A DNA stretch of 64,000 nt from Sphingomonas sp. ERG5 (GTDB lineage Bacteria > Pseudomonadota > Alphaproteobacteria > Sphingomonadales > Sphingomonadaceae). The stretch spans positions 39,715 through 103,714 of the forward strand of contig NZ_JSXI01000021.1 in NCBI RefSeq assembly GCF_000803065.1, in the 5' to 3' direction. Each line of letters opens with the position of its first letter. Position 1 is the first letter of the stretch. Shown piece after piece: positions 43,476 through 51,400 of this stretch. Under the pieces are notes generated by a model. It had not been told where the DNA came from, made no database searches, and saw nothing but the letters and a program-made list of their open reading frames with translations. Made by a program: the position numbers and the translations under genes.

Positions 43476-45131
43476 TCAGGCGCTCACCAACGCGCCGACA
43501 GGTTCGAACACCAACTCGGCATAGCCGCTATCGACCACCGCCTGGCAATGCTCGCCATATTTCGCGAACCCCCCCGTAAACATCGTCAGCCCGCGTGTCT
43601 TGCCCTCGACGTTCGCCCCGACATACCAGGTGTTCGCCTTTGAGAGCAGCGTCTTCTCGGCGAGCATGCGGACGATTTCCATCCAGCGTTCCTCGCTCTC
43701 GCGGGTCGGCTCCGCCGTCACCATGCCGGTTGCCTCCATGTGATCGATCAGCGCGCAGATCCAATCGACATTCTGTTCATTGATCGAGATGATGTTGGCA
43801 AGCGCCGCCGGGCCGTTGGCACCGCAAACCATGAACAGGTTGGGAAAGCCAGCCAGCATCAGGCCGAGATAGGATACGGCACCATCTTGCCACTTCTCAC
43901 GCAGGTCCAGCCCGTTGCGCCCGCGCACCTCGAAGGCCATCAGTGCACCGGTCAGCCCGTCATAGCCGGTCGCGAGGATCAGCACGTCGAGCGGCACCTC
44001 GCCGCTCTGCAGCTTCACGCCAGTCTCGGTAATCTCCGCGATCGGATCCGCGAACAGGTCGATCAGATGCACGTTCGGCTTGTTGAACTGTTCGTAATAT
44101 TCGGTGTCGAGGCACGCGCGCCGCGCGAAGATCGGGTAGCCGCGCGGTTTCAACGCCTCGGCGATCTTCGGATCTTCCACCACTTGGCCGATCTTGTCGC
44201 GGACGAACTCCGCGACCTGGTCGTTCGCATCCGGATTGCTCATCAGGTCGGAGAAGGTTCCGAGAAAGGCATGGCCGCCGGCCTTCCAGGCATCCTCCAT
44301 CAACTGCAGACGCTGCGCGCGCGGCAGGCTGAAGAACGGGCGGGTCGATGAGGGGCGCACGCCGCCCAGCAGGCTGGCGCGCGCTGCGGCGCGCAGGCCG
44401 GCATAATGGTCCTTGATCTCGCTCACATGTTCCAGATCGAGCTTGTCGTTGCGCATCGGCATGGTGAAGCTCGGCGTGCGCTGGAAGACGTAGAGTTCGC
44501 CCACCGCCTTGCCGACCTCGGTGACGATCTGGATCCCGGTCGATCCGGTGCCGATCAGGCCAACGCGCCGGCCGGAGAAATCGACCTGCTCGTGCGGCCA
44601 TTTCTGCGCGCGAAAGATATCGCCCTCGAACCGGTCGAGGCCGGCGATCTCCGGATCCTTGGGGATCGACAGCGGCCCCGTCGCCATGATGCAATAGGTT
44701 GCCTCATAGGTGTCACCCTGGTCGGTCTTGACCGTCCACAAGCGGCGATCATCGTCCCACACCGCGCTGGTGACCCGCGTGGCAAAGGTGAAGTCCTTGC
44801 GAAGGTCGAGCTTGTCGGCGACGAAATTGGCATAGGCAAGGATTTCCGGCTGCGCGGCGAACTGCTCGGTCCAGGTCCATTCCTGCTGGATCTCGTCCGA
44901 GAATGAATAGCTGTAATCGACGCACATCAGATCGCAACGTGCGCCGGGATAGCGGTTCCAATACCATACGCCACCGACATCGCCGCCGGCCTCGATGCCG
45001 ATCACCCGCATCCCGCGCTCGCGAAGACGATAGGTCATGTACATGCCGCCAAAGCCGGCGCCGACCACCACGGCATCCAGCGTTACGACGCCGCCCGAGG
45101 CCCGCCGCCGCAATTCTTCAGTATCGCCCAT
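43476..45131 (-). CDS. flavin monooxygenase, Baeyer-Villiger type, with altered fingerprint
   Basis: Class B flavoprotein monooxygenase of 551 residues, the usual size of cyclohexanone/phenylacetone monooxygenases. FAD-binding GAGFGG (24-29), the GGVWYWNRYPGARCD segment, NADPH-binding GTGSTGIQ (about 194-201) and ILATGYDG are present. The Baeyer-Villiger fingerprint F-x-G-x3-H-x3-W-P is found at 168-179 as FEGDIFRAQKWP, with Arg174 in place of His. Such enzymes insert oxygen next to a ketone to give an ester or lactone, which fits the lactonase genes nearby. The ATG at 45131 has GAGAGG; longer frames are unlikely. Confidence 0.93.
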   Translation of the reverse strand: MGDTEELRRRASGGVVTLDAVVVGAGFGGMYMTYRLRERGMRVIGIEAGGDVGGVWYWNRYPGARCDLMCVDYSYSFSDEIQQEWTWTEQFAAQPEILAYANFVADKLDLRKDFTFATRVTSAVWDDDRRLWTVKTDQGDTYEATYCIMATGPLSIPKDPEIAGLDRFEGDIFRAQKWPHEQVDFSGRRVGLIGTGSTGIQIVTEVGKAVGELYVFQRTPSFTMPMRNDKLDLEHVSEIKDHYAGLRAAARASLLGGVRPSSTRPFFSLPRAQRLQLMEDAWKAGGHAFLGTFSDLMSNPDANDQVAEFVRDKIGQVVEDPKIAEALKPRGYPIFARRACLDTEYYEQFNKPNVHLIDLFADPIAEITETGVKLQSGEVPLDVLILATGYDGLTGALMAFEVRGRNGLDLREKWQDGAVSYLGLMLAGFPNLFMVCGANGPAALANIISINEQNVDWICALIDHMEATGMVTAEPTRESEERWMEIVRMLAEKTLLSKANTWYVGANVEGKTRGLTMFTGGFAKYGEHCQAVVDSGYAELVFEPVGALVSA

Positions 45132-45142
45132 CTTGAAAACCT

Positions 45143-45164
45143 CTCCACATTCGAGCGTGTGGAG
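45143..45164. promoter_or_regulatory. inverted repeat overlapping the monooxygenase ribosome-binding site
   Basis: ctccaca and its complement tgtggag are separated by 8 nt, immediately upstream of the monooxygenase start. On the mRNA the second arm supplies the GGAG part of the Shine-Dalgarno sequence. It could be a hairpin hiding the ribosome-binding site or an operator for the IclR protein encoded next door. Confidence 0.4.
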
Positions 45165-45274
45165 CGACAATGGGGCGGATACCGGCAGAGCGGCCATCAA
45201 ACCGCCGTCCCCTTGCGAAAATCACATATGCGGATCGTGGGCCCTGGGCGAACGCGCGATAGCGCCCGATCCTG

Positions 45275-46060
45275 TCAGTCGTTCTCGACGCTCGTCTCGA
45301 CCGCCGGCGTCGCATGCGAGCGTTCGTTGAACGCGGCGATCATCTCGCGCATGATCGCCAGTATGTCGGACTTGTTGCGCGAGATGCGATCCGCCAGCCC
45401 GCCAACGCCGATCGCCAGCGGGATGCCGTGCAGGTCGGCATCCAGCGCGATCGAAATCGACGACACGTCGGGCGTGGGCCAGTTGGGGAAGTAGCAATAG
45501 CCGACCTGCCGGATCCAGGCGACGTCCTTCATGATCCCCTCGTAACTGACGCGGTCGTCCTTCATCTCGTAATGATTGGTGTAGCGGCACAATTTATCGA
45601 TCGCCCGGTCCGTCATCCGGGCCATCATCGCACGCCCCCCGCTCGAATCGACCAGCAGCCGCATCGTGCCGTCGGGGGGCACGTTCTTGAATTCGTGGTC
45701 TGGGCCGCGCAGAAACAGATACTGGACGAACAGATCGTTCTGCGTCGATAGGCCGACGGTCTCGTCGGTGCGGCGCTGCATCTCGTTGACCAGATCGCGA
45801 AAGCCGCCTTCGGCCTGGATATAGCCTGCCACCCAATTGCCCAGTTGGTTGAGTCGCATGGTCGGCAGATACGTGCGCTTGACGCGATTATAGTTGAGAT
45901 AGCCGAGCAGGACCATGCTCTTGAGCAGGTTGGTCGTGCTCGATTGCGGATAACCGAGCTCCGAATAGATTTCATGGAGCGCCATCGGGCGCCGGCGTTC
46001 GGCAAAAAGCTCCAACACCTCGAATGTCCGCATTGCCGATTTCACGGCGCGTCGCTGCAT
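45275..46060 (-). CDS. IclR-family transcriptional regulator
   Basis: Regulator of 261 residues. The N-terminal winged helix (SAMRTFEVLELFAERRRPMA, then LHEIYSELGYPQSSTTNLLK) is followed by the IclR effector-binding domain, including GGRAMMARMTDRAID and the C-terminal AIGVGGLADRI. IclR proteins commonly respond to aromatic or other catabolic intermediates. It precedes the monooxygenase on the same strand (143-nt gap) and is the only regulator within the cluster, so it is the best candidate to control it. Confidence 0.94.
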   Translation of the reverse strand: MQRRAVKSAMRTFEVLELFAERRRPMALHEIYSELGYPQSSTTNLLKSMVLLGYLNYNRVKRTYLPTMRLNQLGNWVAGYIQAEGGFRDLVNEMQRRTDETVGLSTQNDLFVQYLFLRGPDHEFKNVPPDGTMRLLVDSSGGRAMMARMTDRAIDKLCRYTNHYEMKDDRVSYEGIMKDVAWIRQVGYCYFPNWPTPDVSSISIALDADLHGIPLAIGVGGLADRISRNKSDILAIMREMIAAFNERSHATPAVETSVEND

Positions 46061-46343
46061 CGTCTTCTCCGTGGCGCCACATGATCGCTACCGGCGCTGC
46101 GTCGGCACTAACACCGATGTTTGGCTAAATCGACTTGGCGTTGGCACGATACGACAAGATCGAACTGAACGCCTATCGCCGGATCGCTCCGGCTCAAATC
46201 ACAAAATACGCAAAGCGCATTTGGCCAACCGCTGAGGTCGCGTTCCGCTGCCGGCACCGCCGGGCTCGCGTCACACGGCGCCTGAGATGCCCTGACACGA
46301 CATAGCGGATTCCATCCTTCTGTAGCGATAACCCCCGACCAGG
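46061..46343. other. gene-free region upstream of the IclR gene
   Basis: Part of the 400-nt gap between the IclR gene and the haemagglutinin operon's last gene. It must hold the IclR promoter. No reading frame with recognisable content and no clear hairpin was seen; the base composition dips below the neighbouring genes around 46120-46220. Confidence 0.5.
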
Positions 46344-46367
46344 TGGCGGAGCGGGAGGGATTCGAAC
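46344..46367 (-). tRNA. tRNA 3'-end fragment (tRNA-Ser-like), possible att site or decayed tRNA
   Basis: On the minus strand, 24 nt fit the tRNA 3' end exactly: G53, T-loop TTCGAAT, T-stem CCCTC, acceptor strand CCGCTCC, discriminator G73 and CCA. G73 and this acceptor fit tRNA-Ser. The partner T-stem strand should be GAGGG but reads GTCAG, and no GGAGCGG 5' acceptor strand lies at the right distance, so a functional tRNA is not encoded. Further upstream there is faint tRNA resemblance (GGCTGAAGGGC, and a loop CTTTAAA with anticodon-like UUA, to about 46430). So it may be either a 3' fragment left by integration or a decayed whole gene. Confidence 0.6.
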
Positions 46368-46460
46368 TGACGAGCCAAGCAGCTGGTTTAAAGCAACCGC
46401 TCGCCCTTCAGCCTTTTCCGAGAGTCCGATTACCCAATGCCGGCATGATCCGCCAAATGC

Positions 46461-46913
46461 TCATACCGCCCTATCGGTGGGAGTTGTTGCCGCCGATGGT
46501 TCAAGCTGAATCAGGAGCCGCAAGGGCAAAAGCATCCCCTTGGGCGGTGGTGTCGTAAGACTGTGTCCGACGATAAGCCCGCGCAAGTCGGCATTCGCGG
46601 TCGTATCGGCAAAGGGAGCGAAGTCAGTGCGTGAGATACGCCCGTCCGGCTCGATCCAGATTTTCAACTCCAGCGGCTGGGTCGGCTTGTCGGACATTGG
46701 GCGGGTCGTCTCGAGATAGGTACGCAAACGGGCCGCGGCTTCGCCTTCCCCCTGAAGCCAGCTGGCGATGGTGACGGTTGCGGCTTCGGCATAGGTTACC
46801 CACTCCACCGGGGCGGCCGAGGGCGAGAGGCTTTGCGCCCGCGCATCGGGCGCGCTGCCGCAACCGAAGATGCCGACGGTGATCGCAGCGAGCGCGCCGG
46901 AGAGGCGCCTCAT
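46461..46913 (-). CDS. exported TonB-C-terminal-like protein
   Basis: A 150-residue protein with a signal peptide (cleavage near ARAQ; FGCGS could alternatively be a weak lipobox). The mature part, WLQGEGEAAARLRTYLE followed by LELKIWIEPDGRISRTDF, then DLRGLIVGHSLTTPPPKG and LPLRLLIQLEP, matches the fold pattern of the TonB C-terminal domain (xVxVxPDGRVxxVxx, later LRxAL...PPP.G). There is no Pro-rich spacer or inner-membrane anchor, unlike a standard TonB. It is the last gene of the haemagglutinin operon, starting by ATGA overlap with the OmpH-like gene. Confidence 0.75.
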   Translation of the reverse strand: MRRLSGALAAITVGIFGCGSAPDARAQSLSPSAAPVEWVTYAEAATVTIASWLQGEGEAAARLRTYLETTRPMSDKPTQPLELKIWIEPDGRISRTDFAPFADTTANADLRGLIVGHSLTTPPPKGMLLPLRLLIQLEPSAATTPTDRAV

Positions 46914-47566
46914 TGCGACCGCTGCCCCTGGCCATTGGTCGCCGGCTGCGCGGGCAAGCGCTCACGCTCGAAGCTGATGGTCCGGATACGGGCGTTCAGC
47001 CCTTCGACGACACCGGCGGTCAGATCATTGGCATAGTTGCCGCCGAGCGCAGCACCACGGTCGAGCAACAGGCCGCAATTCTTGCCCGCATAGACCTGAG
47101 CGATGACCGGCTGGGCTTCGGTGGCGATCCGGTCAAGCGCCTTGGCGCGCGTTGCCTCGATCTCGCGTCCATTATGTGCGGCCTTTTGCTGGAGCGCCTG
47201 CCAACGGTTGGCCATCGCTTCGCTGCGCTGGCGAAGCTGGTCGGCCGACAGAGATGCGCGCTGGGTCTCCAGCGTACGGGCCTCGGTTTCCAGTGGAGTC
47301 CGCTCGTTGTCGATTTCGGCCTGCGCCGCCTTGGTCAGTTCCAGAAGCCGTGCGGTCGCGACCTTGCCGACTTCGGCATTGGCGAAGATCGCTTCGCGCG
47401 AGAGCAGGCAAATACCGGCGATGATCGGCCCGCCAAGAGGTGCCGCCGCCGGCTGAGCGGGTGCGCCACCGACCCGCGGGGATGCTGTCTGGGCGGAAGT
47501 CATCGTCGCAAAACCGGTGAGAACAAGGGTCGAAGCCAACATAGGCATGAACGTGATTCGGGACAT
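46910..47566 (-). CDS. OmpH/Skp-family periplasmic chaperone-like protein
   Basis: A 218-residue secreted protein (signal peptide ending TSAQ). After an Ala/Pro linker it has the OmpH pattern: a first strand ICLLSREAIFANAEVGKVA, a long charged helix of heptads (residues about 80-155, rich in Glu, Arg, Gln), and a closing GLLLDRGAALGGNYANDLTAGVVEGLN. Skp/OmpH proteins hold unfolded outer-membrane or secreted proteins in the periplasm. Its location in the operon of a 4227-residue surface protein suggests a dedicated chaperone. Confidence 0.88.
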   Translation of the reverse strand: MSRITFMPMLASTLVLTGFATMTSAQTASPRVGGAPAQPAAAPLGGPIIAGICLLSREAIFANAEVGKVATARLLELTKAAQAEIDNERTPLETEARTLETQRASLSADQLRQRSEAMANRWQALQQKAAHNGREIEATRAKALDRIATEAQPVIAQVYAGKNCGLLLDRGAALGGNYANDLTAGVVEGLNARIRTISFERERLPAQPATNGQGQRSQ

Positions 47567-47622
47567 GATTCGGGATCTTTCCGGCTTAAGGAGAAATTCG
47601 GCTGGCGGGTATCATCGCAAGG

Positions 47623-48384
47623 CTACGACCGGGTGACGGCAGCGCGGGCCTCCTGACGCGACAACAGTGCGGAAAAACGCTCGAGCGAGGTAAGATGGAA
47701 ATGGACGAGCGCCAACCAGCCGCGCTTGTGCCAGTCGAGCACGACGTCATCCGCCAGGCCGGCGAATTTTTCGGCATCGACGATCTGGAAACCCTCCAGA
47801 CCAACTGTACGGCCATCCGGCAAGGTGGCGTCAGCACGGCGGTCAATCAACATATCGGTTGCCACCAGCGCGGCGCAAAAGGCCTGCGTCGCGGCGACCT
47901 CACCTTGAAATGCCTCGCAAAAGGCGAGCGCCTGCACGGTCAGGTCGCTGGGTCGACCGTCCTCGAACAATGCCGCGCCGACATCCCCGGCCTGCGTCAC
48001 CCGACCGGACCCGGTGTCGACCGCAAGCGCAAAACCATCGGGGTTCTCGGTGGCGATGAATCCAAAGGGATAGCGGCGAACATAAGCCGGGACATAGGCG
48101 TCGGCGGTCCAGGCCCCATCGGCGACGAACAGATTGTCATGCTCCAGGCCAAGCAGCGCGACCGGTGCGACATCGCCCGCCGCGAAGACGATGGGATAGT
48201 TGCGAGCGGCAGCGGCCAGTTCGCCCACCACGATCGGTACAAAGGCGGTTTCAGCGGCGAAAGACGCATCACCATCCTTTAACCGCCAATCGGCATGAGT
48301 GATGGAAGACAGCGGTACCGGCTCGCGGTAAAACAGCGGCAGACGGCGTGCCGCTTCGGGCGCGTTCTGCGATCGGGACGACAT
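47623..48384 (-). CDS. SapC-family protein
   Basis: A 253-residue protein of the SapC family (named from a Campylobacter S-layer-associated gene). Signature regions: LPLFYREPVPLSSITHADW, ETAFVPIVVGELAAAARNYPIVFA, PVALLGLEHDNLFV, AYVPAYVRRYPFGFI, and FCEAFQGEVAATQAFCAALV. No signal peptide, so cytoplasmic. The molecular role is unknown; the family is often linked to surface-layer or adhesin loci. The ATG at 48384 has CAGGAGC 7 nt upstream, and the gene lies 46 nt after the haemagglutinin gene. Confidence 0.9.
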   Translation of the reverse strand: MSSRSQNAPEAARRLPLFYREPVPLSSITHADWRLKDGDASFAAETAFVPIVVGELAAAARNYPIVFAAGDVAPVALLGLEHDNLFVADGAWTADAYVPAYVRRYPFGFIATENPDGFALAVDTGSGRVTQAGDVGAALFEDGRPSDLTVQALAFCEAFQGEVAATQAFCAALVATDMLIDRRADATLPDGRTVGLEGFQIVDAEKFAGLADDVVLDWHKRGWLALVHFHLTSLERFSALLSRQEARAAVTRS

Positions 48385-48430
48385 TCGAAAGCTCCTGACA
48401 AATGCGGCGGCGCGACGCCCGTTCAAAGCT

Positions 48431-51400
48431 TTATTCACCGAAACCGAGCAGTCGGACGGTGAAGATGATGGGTACGTCCGTCCGGATCGGCGGCCGGGCG
48501 CGTTCGGCAAGCCGAGTGGCTTCCGCGACGACCGAACTGGTTGCGGCGGAGGCGGCCGACAACGCCCCGGTGTTCACCACCGGGGGCAGCGGGATACCCT
48601 TGGCGTTGCCCTGCACCTCGATATTGGCGGCGTTGAGGACCTGAAGCGCGGCGAGGTTGATATTGCCCGAGACGCGGATACCGGCTTCACCCGCGTCGAT
48701 CGTGCCGAGCGGCGCGATCAGATCGATATCGCCGGGTGCGACTTCCGGGATCGGGTTGAGCGTGGCGATGCCCGCGCCCGACGACGGCACTTGCGGCGCA
48801 AGCGCGACATTGCCGTATCGGTCGCTGGTACGCCGTGGCGGGGTGAACAATATGCTGGTCTTCGACCCGCGCCCGGCATTGATGTCGCCCTGTTCGGACC
48901 AGGCGAAGATACTGCCGCCAAACGTGGTCATGATCCGCGACAGGCCCAGCAACAGGCTCTTTTCGCTGAACAGCTGGATGTTGCCCTGGCCCTGGGTGAT
49001 CAGGCCGGAGGATGCCGGCGGCACCACGCCCTGAACGCCAACCACGATCTGCCCGCCAGGCGCCATCATCTGAATATCACCGCCGAAACTGGTGCGGACC
49101 CCCGAACCGCCGAACATGATGATGTCGCCGGTGCGGACAATGTCCTTGCCGTCCTTGTCCTTGTCCGGGAACAAGGTGCCGATCATCTCTCGGCCGCGCA
49201 GATAGGAGGCGAAGCGGCTGCTGTCGGGTTCATTATATTCCCGGCCGCCTTCGCGCAGTTCGGCGTAATAGACATCGCGCAGGAAGACGCGCTGCTGTTC
49301 CGGCGCCAGCGCGTCGAAATAGGCCAGCGCTTCGGTCGTGGTTCCCTTGAAACCATAGCGACCGTCGAGCCAGCCGGCCAATTCCTTCTCATAGGTCTTG
49401 GCGACCTTGCCGTCCTGATCGGCTAGCGGACGCTTCGGATCAGCGAGATTGGCCGGATCGAGATAGCGGGTGCGTATGGCCGAGAAATTCGGCCCGTTCG
49501 CCCCCATTCCGGCCATCAGGGAGATGCCGGCGCCGGGACGGGTATCGCCGATCGCGACTGGTCCGATCGAGATGAATGAGCCCCTGCCTTCCTGCAGGAT
49601 ATTGCGGCCCGCCGACACTTCCAGCGTACCCGGCCCGGCGATCTCGAAATTGGCGTATAATATGTCGCGGCCCGCCTGGACGATCGAAACATCGGTGGCA
49701 TTATTGTGGACGATCAGGTTGGTGCGATAATTGGCCCCCGATACGCCATAGGCGACCTCCCCGGGCGGGGTTCCGACACTGACGATGTCCCGCCCCGCCT
49801 TCATCCACACCGGCGCGCTGGCCTCGTACAAGGTCAACAGGTCGCCGAGCAGGATTCGGCGTCCAGTGCCCAGGCCGACAATGTCGCCTCTGAGCGCGTA
49901 GAGCCGGATTGGCGGAGCGTCGAGAGGACGATCAAGGCCGTTTTCCGCGGTATTTCGCCCGAATGCGAACAGGCTGGCATAAGATCCCGGCAAGCTTTCG
50001 GGAGAAAGATTGCTGACCAGTTCCGGCCCTCCGTCAATACTCCCGAAAAAGGCCGGATTGAAGGGTGTCGGCAGGGCAATTGCCGAACCGGACAGCGCAA
50101 TCGTATGTCGGCCGACATAAGGCTCGAACGGCGTCCGTTGCCCGGCATGGATCGAGCCGGCCGCCAGGATTTCGAGTTCAGCCGCTGCGGACGGGCGCAG
50201 CGTGTCGAAGGTCGAGCCGGGAATGCTGTTCACCCGTGCCGAGGTGCCGAAATAGAGGTCGCCGCTCAGCGCCGCGACCCGCAGGATCGAGGGAAGTGTG
50301 TCCGCAATGTCGCTGGCTCCGCCGTCGAGGTTCGGTTCATCCCCTCCAGTGCCCGGCACCATGTCACCGCCGGCAGAGACCAGATTGATCGCGGTGTGAT
50401 CGGTCCAGAGCGAGAACCAGCTCTGCCCGCCCCGATCATAAACAGTTCCGCCCGACGAGAAGCCCGACAGGTTCGGTGTCCGGCCACGCCCCGGATCGCC
50501 AACGCCGCCCAGGACGAGATCGCCCAATGTCTCCAGATAGACCGCGGAATCTCCCGGCACCAGAACCAGGCCCGCACGCGCATCGGCATAGACGCGTTCA
50601 AAAGGATCGACGACTCTGGGGTCGATCTCGCCGACACCGATAACGCCGGTATACTGCGCCTTCACGACACCCATCGAGGCTGCGCCGATCCGCGTCGCGC
50701 CGCGCAGATTCGTCACAGTACCGTTGATCGAATGCCGCTCATGCTGCGTGCCGTTGAGATCACCGATGGGATTGAGCGCACCGGCGATCCGCATATCGAT
50801 GTCGCCGCCGCCGGTCAGCGTCAGGGCGCCACCCGCAGTGACCCGGCCTGTCCCACCGACCGCGACCACCAAAGCCTGGCTGCGCGCCGCCGGCCCATTC
50901 ATCGCGCCCTGATAGCCGCGGAAGTCGATCGCTCCGGCATCCCCGCCGACCCGGATGGTTACATCACCGCCGCCAAGCGCGCCAATGCCGGTGAACCCGG
51001 CCAGTTGCGGGTGGATCGCGCCGCTCGGCTCCTTAAACGGCACATAGCTGCCGAAGTTGATCCACCAGGCGGTCGGAATCATCTCATCCAGCGCCGCCGT
51101 TCCCGATCCCTGACGCCAGAGCCAATTGCCCACCGCGGTCATTCCCGCGATGCCGTTGCCGGGTGTGCCCTTGACGTCGCCAATCAGATTCCGGCCTGCC
51201 GAGATCAGCACATTGCCGCCTTGGTCGGGATACCAGGCATGGTAGGTAGCAAGCGCCGGGGCATAGTCGACGGGCTGGTTCCCCAGCGGCGTTCCGTTGC
51301 CCCCCATGCCGCGCGGTCGATCGAACACTGCATCGACGCTCGTCGCGGCCCCGGCGGTATAGATGCCGTAGAGGGAGTCCATGCGAATATCGCCCGCGGC

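Noticed and set aside
46343..46558. 71-codon plus-strand frame across the tRNA fragment
   Set aside because: It runs through the tRNA 3' end and the antisense of the TonB-C-like gene, with no ribosome-binding site.
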